A stretch of DNA of 13,428 bases from an uncultured Variovorax sp. (lineage in GTDB: Bacteria; Pseudomonadota; Gammaproteobacteria; Burkholderiales; Burkholderiaceae): assembly GCA_946478645.1 (NCBI GenBank), contig CAMLCW010000107.1:1-13428 (forward strand), given 5' to 3'. Below are positions 1 to 5,353 of this stretch, one piece after another. The translations under genes were made by a program, and so were the position numbers. Within the stretch, counting starts at the first letter, position 1, and each line of letters begins with the position of its first letter. The notes beneath the pieces are model-generated. The model was not told where the DNA came from, ran no database searches, and saw only the letters and a list, made by a program, of their open reading frames with translations.

Positions 1-1
1 G

Positions 2-301
2 CGCTATGCGCAATTGCGCGCCGGCTGGCAGGGCCCACGCCAGGGCGCCTACGATGGCTGGGTGGCGCGCGCCAACAACGCGGCCTTTGCGGCGCAGGGC
101 GCCTACGACGACCTGGTGCCGGCCTTCGAGGCGCTGTTCGAGCGCCAGGGCCGGCAATGGCCGCGCTTCTACCAGGAGGTCCGCCGCATTGCCGCGCTGC
201 CCACCGACGCCGCGCGCCGCCAGGCGCTGCAGGCCGCGAGCGGCGTGCAGCAGACACGAGACGACAAAAAGCACAACCACGGAGATCGGCACGGTGCCTG
301 A
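2..301 (+). CDS. Putative aminopeptidase, C-terminal end (partial, 5' end outside window)
   Basis: The open frame runs in from the left edge and stops with TGA at 299-301. The visible part reads YDGWVARANNAAFAAQGAYD, then LVPAFEALFER and FYQEVRRIAALP. This resembles the C-terminal end of the predicted aminopeptidases of PF10023 (putative zinc peptidases of proteobacteria), where a YxGW...NNAxL block is followed by LVPAFEALL and a FYxxVxxLA helix. The catalytic part lies upstream and cannot be checked. The last ~20 residues are a polar tail (QQTRDDKKHNHGDRHGA) that looks unconserved; its DNA contains the ribosome binding site of the next gene. The stop overlaps the GTG start of the PHA gene by 8 bases, which suggests co-transcription and translational coupling. 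The family assignment is from recognition of a short fragment, so it is moderate. Confidence 0.7.
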   Translation, partial: RYAQLRAGWQGPRQGAYDGWVARANNAAFAAQGAYDDLVPAFEALFERQGRQWPRFYQEVRRIAALPTDAARRQALQAASGVQQTRDDKKHNHGDRHGA

Positions 302-614
302 CATTGAAATCGAAAGAAAGCACGCCCTCGGCATCGCGGGGGCCCGCAAGGTCGCGCGCCGGTGGATCCGGCAGGTCGAGCAGGAGTACGGCCTGGCATG
401 CAGCTACACCGAGGGCGAGGCCTGCGACGTCGCCGAGTTCAGCCGCGCCGGCATCGACGGCAAGGTCGAGGTCACGGCCGACAGCCTGCGGCTCGAGGCC
501 ACCCTGGGCTTCCTGTTCAGCAGCTTCAGCCAGCAGATCGAGCAGAAGATCGCGGGCAAGCTCGACGCGCTCTTGGGGGGTAGGACGCCCCCCGAAGCGG
601 CTCACTTCGTGTAG
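294..614 (+). CDS. Polyhydroxyalkanoic acid system family protein (PHA granule-associated, small)
   Basis: A 106-residue protein starting at GTG 294, chosen because GGAGA (281-285) lies 8 bases upstream and the product begins with PDIEIERKHALG, the usual N-terminus of the PHA_gran_rgn family (PF09650). Members are about 90-100 residues, cytoplasmic, occur near PHA genes and are thought to associate with PHA granules; their exact role is unknown. The core (residues 1-94) has the pattern A..K....W...V...YGL followed by a hydrophobic TLGFLFSSFSQQIEQKI segment at about residues 70-86. The last ten residues, RTPPEAAHFV, and the TAG stop at 612-614 are encoded by the dispersed repeat starting at 581, so the native C-terminus has probably been replaced or extended. 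It overlaps the aminopeptidase gene by 8 bases and is probably the last gene of that transcript. Confidence 0.82.
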   Translation: MPDIEIERKHALGIAGARKVARRWIRQVEQEYGLACSYTEGEACDVAEFSRAGIDGKVEVTADSLRLEATLGFLFSSFSQQIEQKIAGKLDALLGGRTPPEAAHFV

Positions 615-673
615 CCGCCTCCCCCCACTGGGGGGCGCACCCAGTGGCCGGGCGGAGCCCGTTCCACGGGTGC
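581..673 (+). repeat. Dispersed operon-end hairpin element, copy A
   Basis: First of four related copies; A and B form one subtype. In order it has TAGGACGCCCCCC; a hairpin with arms GCGGCT/AGCCGC around CAC-ttc-GTG; a CCCCCC-act-GGGGGG hairpin (621-635 region); and a long interrupted hairpin at 637-673. The last has stems GCACCC/GGGTGC, GTGG/CCAC and CGGGC/GCCCG and loop gga. The stop codon of the upstream PHA gene (612-614) lies inside the first hairpin. There is no U-tract after the last stem, so it is not a classical intrinsic terminator. The remainder of the gap to the next gene (674-737) shows only a weak GAGAGAG ribosome binding site at 724-730. Confidence 0.85.
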
Positions 674-737
674 TCTGGGCTTTGGGCTGTGGGTGCTCGT
701 GCGATACGGGCGGAGGGCACGCCGAGAGAGAACTGAA

Positions 738-1991
738 ATGACCAGCACTGCTTCTATTCCCGAATCTTCTTCGTCGCCGGCCGCGGGCCCGCTGGCCGGC
801 CTCAAGGTCGTCGAGCTCGGCCAGCTGATCGCCGGGCCGTTCGCGGCGCGCACGCTGGCCGACTTCGGCGCCGACGTGATCAAGATCGAGCCGCCCGGCG
901 CGGGCGATCCGCTGCGCACCTGGCGGCTGCTGAAGGACGGCACCTCGGTCTGGTGGCAGGTGCAGTCGCGCAACAAGCGTTCGCTCGCGCTCGACCTGCG
1001 CCAGCCCGAGGCCCAGGCCATCGTGCGGCAGCTCGCCGCCGAGGCCGACGTGCTGGTCGAGAACTTCCGCCCCGGCGCGATGGAGGGCTGGGGGCTCGGC
1101 CCCGACGCGCTGCTGGGCGCCAACCCCGCGCTCGTGATGCTGCGCATCAGCGGCTACGGCCAGACCGGGCCCTACCGCGACCGGCCCGGCTTCGGTGTGG
1201 TGGCCGAGGCCATGGGCGGCCTGCGCCATCTCACGGGGGAGCCTGCCCGCGTGCCGGTGCGCGTGGGCGTGTCGATCGGCGACACCCTGGCTTCGCTGCA
1301 CGGCGTGATCGGCGTGCTGATGGCGCTGCAGCACCGCCATGCGACCGTGAGCGCGGCGCATCCGAAAGGCCGCGGGCAGGTGGTCGACGTGGCGCTCTAC
1401 GAGGCCGTCTTCAACTGCATGGAGAGCCTGCTGCCCGAGTACAGCGCCTTTGGCGCGGTGCGCGAGGCGGCCGGCAGCGCGCTGCCGGGCATTGCGCCGA
1501 CCAACGCCTACCGCTGCGGCGACGGCGGCTACGCGATCGTGGCGGGCAATGGCGACAGCATCTTCCGTCGCCTCATGGGCTGCATCGGCCGGCCCGACCT
1601 CGCGGCAGACCCCGCGCTGGCAAACAACGCGGGCCGGGTCGCGCAGGTCGAGATGCTCGATGCCGCGATCGGCGAGTGGGCCGCGGCGCGGACGGTCGAC
1701 GAGGTGCTCGCGGCGCTCGAGGCGGCCCATGTGCCCGCCGGGCGCATCTACACCATCGCCGACATCGCGGCCGATCCGCACTATGCGGCGCGCGGCATGC
1801 TCCAGCAGCTGCGCATGGCCGACGGCAGCGCGCTCGCGGTGCCCGGCTTCGTGCCCAAGCTCTCGCTCACGCCGGCCGGCCACCGGCGCAACGCACCGGC
1901 GCTCGGTGCCGACACCGACGCGGTGCTGCAGGAAATCGGCCTCAGCGCCGAGCAGATCGCCGCGCTGCACGCGCGCGGGATCGTGGGCTGA
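738..1991 (+). CDS. CaiB/BaiF family (class III) CoA-transferase
   Basis: A 417-residue protein, close to the usual ~400 of the family. Class III CoA-transferases move CoA between carboxylic acids in the cytoplasm through an aspartyl-CoA thioester. Visible hallmarks are GLKVVELGQLIAGPFAARTL at 21-40, DFGADVIKIEPPGAGDPLR at 42-60, SRNKRSLALDL at 77-87, DVLVENFRPG at 104-113 and RISGYGQTGPYRDRPGFG at 136-153. The motif VSIGDT around D182 matches the position of the catalytic Asp169 in Oxalobacter formyl-CoA transferase. ATG 738 was chosen over an upstream in-frame GTG (693) because the family alignment begins about 20 residues after it and GAGAGAG (724-730) precedes it. The substrate cannot be inferred; succinyl-CoA-dependent activation of an organic acid is typical. 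It converges on the acyl-CoA-binding protein gene with 12 bases between stops. Confidence 0.9.
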   Translation: MTSTASIPESSSSPAAGPLAGLKVVELGQLIAGPFAARTLADFGADVIKIEPPGAGDPLRTWRLLKDGTSVWWQVQSRNKRSLALDLRQPEAQAIVRQLAAEADVLVENFRPGAMEGWGLGPDALLGANPALVMLRISGYGQTGPYRDRPGFGVVAEAMGGLRHLTGEPARVPVRVGVSIGDTLASLHGVIGVLMALQHRHATVSAAHPKGRGQVVDVALYEAVFNCMESLLPEYSAFGAVREAAGSALPGIAPTNAYRCGDGGYAIVAGNGDSIFRRLMGCIGRPDLAADPALANNAGRVAQVEMLDAAIGEWAAARTVDEVLAALEAAHVPAGRIYTIADIAADPHYAARGMLQQLRMADGSALAVPGFVPKLSLTPAGHRRNAPALGADTDAVLQEIGLSAEQIAALHARGIVG

Positions 1992-2003
1992 AAGGCGCGG
2001 CCG

Positions 2004-2264
2004 TCAGCCGCGCAAGGACTCGATCAGGTCGATGTACTTCTGCTTGGCCTCGTCGCTGGCCGTGCCCTTGTTCGCGGTCCAGGCGTCCCACTTGGCGCGC
2101 GCGACGATGTCGCTGAAGCTCGGCTTCTTGGCGGTGTTGTCGCCCTCGGTCGCCTGCTTGAACAGGCCGTAGATCTTGAGCAAGGTCGGGTTGTCAGGGC
2201 GCTCGGCGAGCAGCTTGGAGTTGGCCTGGGCGGCTTCGAATCGGGCGTTGAGGTCGTCGGACAT
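2004..2264 (-). CDS. Acyl-CoA-binding protein (ACBP)
   Basis: An 86-residue cytosolic protein covering one complete ACBP domain (PF00887), which binds medium- to long-chain acyl-CoA and buffers or delivers it. The signature is clear: LLKIYGLFKQATEGD at 28-42 and ARAKWDAWTANKGTASDEA at 55-73, followed by KYIDLIESL. Compared with bovine ACBP, ligand-contacting Y28, K32, K54 and Y73 correspond to Y32, K36, K58 and Y77; Y31 is replaced by F35. The start at 2264 gives the standard N-terminus, although no strong Shine-Dalgarno precedes it. ACBPs are mainly eukaryotic but are widespread in Burkholderiales. Neighbours (CoA-transferase, thioesterase, PHA proteins) fit an acyl-CoA handling role. The gap upstream (2265-2439) holds a palindromic site and repeat copy B. 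Confidence 0.93.
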   Translation of the reverse strand: MSDDLNARFEAAQANSKLLAERPDNPTLLKIYGLFKQATEGDNTAKKPSFSDIVARAKWDAWTANKGTASDEAKQKYIDLIESLRG

Positions 2265-2308
2265 GGTGGTCGATTCAAAATAAGGTTCGGGGTTGCACAT
2301 CTTAGGCC

Positions 2309-2326
2309 GTGGTACCACCTGGTACC
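2309..2326. promoter_or_regulatory. Tandem GGTACC palindromes upstream of the ACBP gene (candidate operator)
   Basis: GTGGTACCAC (2309-2318) is a perfect 10-bp palindrome. A second GGTACC (2321-2326) starts 10 bases after the first, one helical turn, giving GGTACC-N4-GGTACC. The site lies about 45-60 bases upstream of the ACBP start, where a regulator could control transcription. On the minus strand it is flanked by TTGACC upstream and TAAGAT downstream, but their spacing (22 bases) is too long for a sigma-70 promoter, so the promoter itself is not assigned. The binding protein is unknown. Confidence 0.35.
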
Positions 2327-2358
2327 GGTCAAGAGGCCGCGGAGCAGGCCATGCCAGT

Positions 2359-2440
2359 GCACCCGCGGAACTGGCTTTGCCAGGCCGCTGGGTGCGCCCC
2401 CCAGTGGGGGGAGGCGCCGCAGGCGCTTCGGGGGGCGTCC
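2359..2440 (-). repeat. Dispersed operon-end hairpin element, copy B
   Basis: Same subtype as copy A, in reverse orientation. Read on the minus strand, the TAG stop of the TPR gene (2440-2442) is itself the first triplet of the shared TAGGACGCCCCCC. Next come a shortened hairpin GCGCC-tgc-GGCGC, CCCCCC-act-GGGGGG, and the interrupted hairpin with stems GCACCC/GGGTGC, GCGG/CCGC and CTGGC/GCCAG and loop aaa. Compared with copy A, pairs in the middle and inner stems change on both sides and keep pairing. Confidence 0.85.
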
Positions 2441-3270
2441 TATTCGGACAGACCGGCGCGGGCGAGTTCGACGTCGAGGCGTTCCTTGGCATCGGCCGGC
2501 GTCATGGCCGCGGCCTTCTCGTACAGCCGCGTGGCCTCGCCCATGCGGGCGTCGCCGTGCAGCATGAGCAGCGCGCGGCCGTATTCCATGAGCGCGCCGG
2601 GCGCCTGCGGATGCAGTTCGAGCCCGCGCTCGAACAGCTCGACCGCGGTCTCGGCGCGCACGCCGTAGGTCATGCGGCCCACCAGCGCACCGACCTTGTC
2701 GATCACCTCGGCATGGAAGGCCGCGAGCGCCACGTGCGCATCGGCATGGGCCGGCTCCAGTTCGATCACGCGCTCGAGCGCATGCTTGAGCTTGCTGCCG
2801 AGCCCCTGCGCCAGCGCACGCGCCACGCTGATGCCCTGGCTGTAGCGGCCCAGCGCATACGACTGCCAGTAGAGCGCATGGCAGTTGTCGGGTTCGGCCT
2901 GGGCCTGCGCGCCGGCGCGCTCGATCACCTGGCGGAACATCGCGAGCCGCACCGATTCGCGCGGCTCCAGGTAGTTGGCGTAGACGGCCGTAGCCTGGTT
3001 GGCGAGCAGCAGTCCGTCGGCGCCGTGCGCCAGGCCGAAGGCGGCGGCCAGTTCGAACTGGCCGCTGTGGTACAGCGCCCAGCCCTCGGCCAGCGGGTCG
3101 CCCGGGGCGGGCGGCGGCAGCGGATGGCCGGCATGCAGCCGAGGCCAGTGCATGTGCAGGGTGTGGCCGTCGTAGCGCGGCACGTCGGTGTACGGCAGCG
3201 GTGTCCAGGGTTCCGCCGTCGCGGCGACCGGACCGGCGGACATCAGCGAAAGTGGCTTGAAGTCGGGCAT
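2440..3270 (-). CDS. TPR-repeat protein of unknown function, linked to PhaD-like regulator
   Basis: A 276-residue protein without signal peptide or membrane segment. The N-terminal ~55 residues are proline-rich and probably flexible. From about residue 60 to the end it is helical and alanine-rich with tetratricopeptide-like units: LAEGWALYHSGQFELAAAFG near 60-79, HALERVIELEPAHADAHVAL near 163-182, AVELFERGLELHPQAPGALM near 208-227 and ATRLYEKAAAMTPADA near 246-261. TPR arrays are protein-binding scaffolds, and no enzymatic motif is seen. Its start lies 12 bases after the stop of the TetR-type gene, so the two are almost certainly co-transcribed. A partner role in PHA granule or acyl-CoA physiology is inferred from location only. 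The function is not recognised. Confidence 0.8.
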   Translation of the reverse strand: MPDFKPLSLMSAGPVAATAEPWTPLPYTDVPRYDGHTLHMHWPRLHAGHPLPPPAPGDPLAEGWALYHSGQFELAAAFGLAHGADGLLLANQATAVYANYLEPRESVRLAMFRQVIERAGAQAQAEPDNCHALYWQSYALGRYSQGISVARALAQGLGSKLKHALERVIELEPAHADAHVALAAFHAEVIDKVGALVGRMTYGVRAETAVELFERGLELHPQAPGALMEYGRALLMLHGDARMGEATRLYEKAAAMTPADAKERLDVELARAGLSE

Positions 3271-3282
3271 GGCTTTGACTCG

Positions 3283-4002
3283 CTAGGCCGCCACGCGGGC
3301 AGTGGTTGCCGAGGGCCGCGCGGCGGCGGCGGCGCTCTCGTCCCGATCTTCGCCCTCGTAGGCGTGGCTCAGTGTCAGCAAATGCCGCCGCTGTTCGCGT
3401 CCGAGGTAGGGGGCGAGCAGGTGCAGCGCGTGCTGCGCGCCGCGCATCAGCGCACCCTGCGCGTGGCTCGGCTCGAGCGCCTCGCGCGGATTGCGCACGT
3501 ATTCGTAGCTGAGCCAGTAGGTCAGCACCACCACCATGCTCTGCGCCAGCGTGTCGATCTCGTCGGGCTCGATGTCGAGATGGCCGGCCCGCCCGAGCCC
3601 CTCGACCAGCGCGCGGATCGCGCGCACCTTGTTCTTGAGCACGAGCTGGAACTGCGTCTCGAGGTGCCGGTTCTTGCTCAGCAGGTCGTTGAGGTCGCGG
3701 TAGAGGAAGCGGTAGCGCCAGATCAGCTCGAACAGGCTGTGCATGAAGAACCAGGCGTCCTCCACGTCGTGCACGCCTTCGCTCGCATGCAGCAGCTCGT
3801 TGAGCTCGGTTTCATAGCCTTCGTAGAGCCGATTGATCAGCTCTTCCTTGGCGGGGTAGTGGTAGTAGAGATTGCCCGGGCTGATGTTCAGTTCGCCCGC
3901 CACGAGCGTGGTGGAGACGTTCGGCTCGCCGAAACGGTTGAATAGCGCGAGTGCGGCTTCGAGGATGCGTTGCGCGGTTCGGCGTGGCGCCTTCTTGGCC
4001 AT
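3283..4002 (-). CDS. TetR family transcriptional regulator, PhaD-like
   Basis: A 239-residue TetR/AcrR regulator. The DNA-binding domain occupies about residues 8-55, with RILEAALALFNRFGEPNVST, a recognition region at ELNISPGNLYYHYPAKEELI (37-56), then LYEGYETEL. This domain and the following WFFMHSLFELIWRYRFLYRDL and helical C-terminal part resemble PhaD of Pseudomonas (LFNQQGEPNVST, GISPGNLYYHF, YRFLFQDLS). PhaD controls the phasin genes phaI and phaF and is thought to sense a PHA-related acyl-CoA ligand. Here a phasin gene lies 132 bases upstream on the same strand, supporting the assignment. An alanine-rich tail of ~25 residues ends the protein. It is followed after 12 bases by the TPR gene. 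The symbol phaD is likely but not certain, so it is not assigned. Confidence 0.85.
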   Translation of the reverse strand: MAKKAPRRTAQRILEAALALFNRFGEPNVSTTLVAGELNISPGNLYYHYPAKEELINRLYEGYETELNELLHASEGVHDVEDAWFFMHSLFELIWRYRFLYRDLNDLLSKNRHLETQFQLVLKNKVRAIRALVEGLGRAGHLDIEPDEIDTLAQSMVVVLTYWLSYEYVRNPREALEPSHAQGALMRGAQHALHLLAPYLGREQRRHLLTLSHAYEGEDRDESAAAAARPSATTARVAA

Positions 4003-4031
4003 GTCGGTCCCCTGGTTTGTCTCTTGGGAAC

Positions 4032-4065
4032 ACTCTAGCGCATGTGCGCTGCAGCATGAGGCTGC
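4032..4065 (-). promoter_or_regulatory. Inverted repeats and candidate -10 upstream of the PhaD-like gene
   Basis: Two adjacent inverted repeats lie 35-63 bases upstream of the regulator start: AGCGCA-tg-TGCGCT (4037-4050) and GCAGC-atgag-GCTGC (4051-4065). A TetR dimer commonly autoregulates from such a site. On the minus strand TAGAGT (4032-4037) could be the -10 element, overlapped by the first repeat; the same GCTAGAGT octamer occurs at the same distance before the phasin gene. No convincing -35 is visible. The rest of the gap (4066-4134) contains an A-tract/T-tract stem (4090-4115 region) without the form of a standard terminator. Confidence 0.4.
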
Positions 4066-4134
4066 AAGGCCTTGTTCGCGGCAGCGCGGCTTTTTGTGCG
4101 CCGCCGCAAAAAAAGAGGGAAGCGACGCGGACGG

Positions 4135-4641
4135 TCAGGCTGCCTTGCCAGTGCCGCGCCGCACGGTCTTCTTGGCGGCCGTGGCCGCGGGGGCGGCGCT
4201 GCGGCCCGCGGTCTTGCGGCTCGCGCCGCGCGCCGGTGCGGCGGCCTTGCCCGCGCGCTGCAGCTCGGCCTCGAGCGCCGCGACGCGCGCCTGCAGCGCG
4301 GCGTATTCGGCGGGGGAGGGATAGCCCATCTTCTCGAGGGCGCGCCCCACGCGCTCTTCGAAGATGTTCTCGAGCTTGCCCCACTGGCCCGCGGCCTTGG
4401 TGCCGAACTCGTTGGCGAAGCCCGCCATGCGCGCCTGCGCCTGCGCGAGCGTTTCCTCGGCGGCCTGCTGCGTCTTCTTCTGCATGCCGGCGCCATCCTT
4501 CACCAGCGCCTCGAAAGCCTTGCTGCCTTCCTGCTGCATCTTCGCGAAGGCGCCGAGCCCCGCGAGCCAGATCTGCTGCGCGGAATCCTTGATGCGGTCG
4601 GCGTTCTTGCCGCCCTGTTCGTCGTCGTCCTGGGTCGCCAT
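4135..4641 (-). CDS. Phasin family protein (PhaF/PhaI-type PHA granule protein)
   Basis: A 168-residue protein of the poly(hydroxyalkanoate) granule-associated family (PF05597). Phasins coat PHA granules and control their number, size and segregation. Residues 20-50 carry the typical SAQQIWLAGLGAFAKMQQEG...KAFEALVKDG. An amphipathic helical region continues to ~105, and AEYAALQARVAALEAELQRA (111-130) is a short coiled coil like the oligomerisation helix of PhaF. The last ~38 residues are rich in A, K, R and T (GKAAAPARGASRKTAGR..., KKTVRRGTGKAA), a short version of the histone-like DNA-binding tail of PhaF. ATG 4641 was chosen over the in-frame codon at 4662 because AGGA lies 8 bases upstream and it gives the family N-terminus. 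It is followed on the same strand by the PhaD-like regulator. Confidence 0.9.
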   Translation of the reverse strand: MATQDDDEQGGKNADRIKDSAQQIWLAGLGAFAKMQQEGSKAFEALVKDGAGMQKKTQQAAEETLAQAQARMAGFANEFGTKAAGQWGKLENIFEERVGRALEKMGYPSPAEYAALQARVAALEAELQRAGKAAAPARGASRKTAGRSAAPAATAAKKTVRRGTGKAA

Positions 4642-4672
4642 GGCGTGTTCCTGTGAAAGCAAAGGTCGGGCT

Positions 4673-4685
4673 ACTCTAGCTGCAA
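4673..4685 (-). promoter_or_regulatory. Candidate -10/operator motif upstream of the phasin gene
   Basis: On the minus strand the motif TTGCAGCTAGAGT lies 32 bases before the phasin start. Its GCTAGAGT part is identical in sequence and nearly identical in distance (30 bases) to the motif before the PhaD-like gene, and TTGCAG also recurs there beyond the inverted repeats. It may be a shared -10 element (TAGAGT) or part of a shared regulator site. No good -35 hexamer is seen at 17 bases, so this is tentative. Confidence 0.3.
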
Positions 4686-4728
4686 CCGTCGACTCGCATT
4701 AGAGCGACGCGCCTATGATTTTCCGGGG

Positions 4729-4818
4729 AACACCGAGGAACCGGCTCTGCCGGGCCTCTGGTGTTGCCCCCTTGAGGGGGAGGCGGCTACACGCAGTGAG
4801 CCGCTTCGGGGGTGGGTC
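4729..4818 (-). repeat. Dispersed operon-end hairpin element, copy C
   Basis: Second subtype (shared with copy D), reading on the minus strand and starting two bases after the thioesterase stop. It contains GACCCACCCCCG; the hairpin GCGGCT/AGCCGC around CAC-tgc-GTG; a CCCCC-tcaa-GGGGG hairpin; and the interrupted hairpin with stems AACACC/GGTGTT, GAGG/CCTC and CCGGC/GCCGG and loop aga. It lies between the end of the thioesterase and the phasin upstream region, so it separates two same-strand transcripts. Confidence 0.85.
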
Positions 4819-4820
4819 GT

Positions 4821-5261
4821 TTAGCCAGCGGCGCGGCTCGCATCCAGGTGGGTCTTCGCGCGCTCGGCCAGCGCCATCTCGCCCGGGGTCTGCGGCATGT
4901 AGGGCTGCACCGGCAGGGGCCGGCCGTGCGAATCGACCGAGACGAAGACGATCAGGCATTCGGTGGTCTTGTCCATCGAGCCGCCCTTCATGTCGCCGCT
5001 GCGCACCTCGACCGAGATGTTCATGCTGGTCTTGCCGGTGTAGGCCAGCCGCGCCTCGACCTCCACCAGGTCGCCGATCATGATCGGATGGTGAAAGCGG
5101 ATGCTGCCGATGAACGCCGTCACGCAGTAGCGCTTGGCCCAGCTGGTGGCGCAGGCGTAGCCGGCTTCGTCGATCCATTTCATGACGGTGCCGCCATGGA
5201 CCTTGCCGCCGAAGTTGACGGTGCTGGGCTCGGCCAGGAACCGCAGGGTGATGGAGGACAT
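4821..5261 (-). CDS. Acyl-CoA thioesterase, hotdog fold (YciA/ACOT-type)
   Basis: A 146-residue single hotdog-domain protein of the acyl-CoA hydrolase group (COG1607), which cleaves acyl-CoA to free acid and CoA in the cytosol. The N-terminal half holds the signature STVNFGGKVHGGTVMKWIDE (13-32), with N16, H22 and D31 in the places where the family has its substrate-positioning Asn/His and catalytic Asp. Then come RYCVTAFIGSIRFHHPIMIG and GDLVEVEARLAYTGKTSMNI, the central helix and strands. The C-terminus has the usual PLPVQPYMPQTPGE extension. The start at 5261 is preceded by AAGG six bases upstream. It lies downstream of the LysR gene on the same strand with a 92-base gap (5262-5353) in which no clear promoter was found, and it ends in repeat copy C. 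Chain-length preference cannot be read from sequence. Confidence 0.9.
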   Translation of the reverse strand: MSSITLRFLAEPSTVNFGGKVHGGTVMKWIDEAGYACATSWAKRYCVTAFIGSIRFHHPIMIGDLVEVEARLAYTGKTSMNISVEVRSGDMKGGSMDKTTECLIVFVSVDSHGRPLPVQPYMPQTPGEMALAERAKTHLDASRAAG

Positions 5262-5353
5262 GCGCGGCCTTTTGCAACTGTTAAATCTTGGGAGCGCAAT
5301 TATGCGAGGCGCCCGGCGCCGCAATGCACCGCCGGTCGGCCCGGCAGGCGCGT

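Noticed and set aside
693..737. Upstream GTG start for the CoA-transferase
   Set aside because: It would add an arginine-rich leader not seen in the family; ATG 738 has a better context and N-terminus.
2293..3945. Plus-strand open frame of 550 codons
   Set aside because: It is antisense to the TPR and TetR genes. The product is low-complexity and runs through repeat copy B.
4085..4120. Possible intrinsic terminator after the phasin gene
   Set aside because: There is a short CTTTTT/AAAAAG-type pairing around a GC core, but in the phasin direction no U-run follows a stable GC stem, so it was not listed as a terminator.
5262..5353. Promoter for the thioesterase (CATAAT on the minus strand near 5300)
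   Set aside because: The only -35-like hexamer, TTGCGG, is 14 bases away, too close; no reliable promoter can be assigned.
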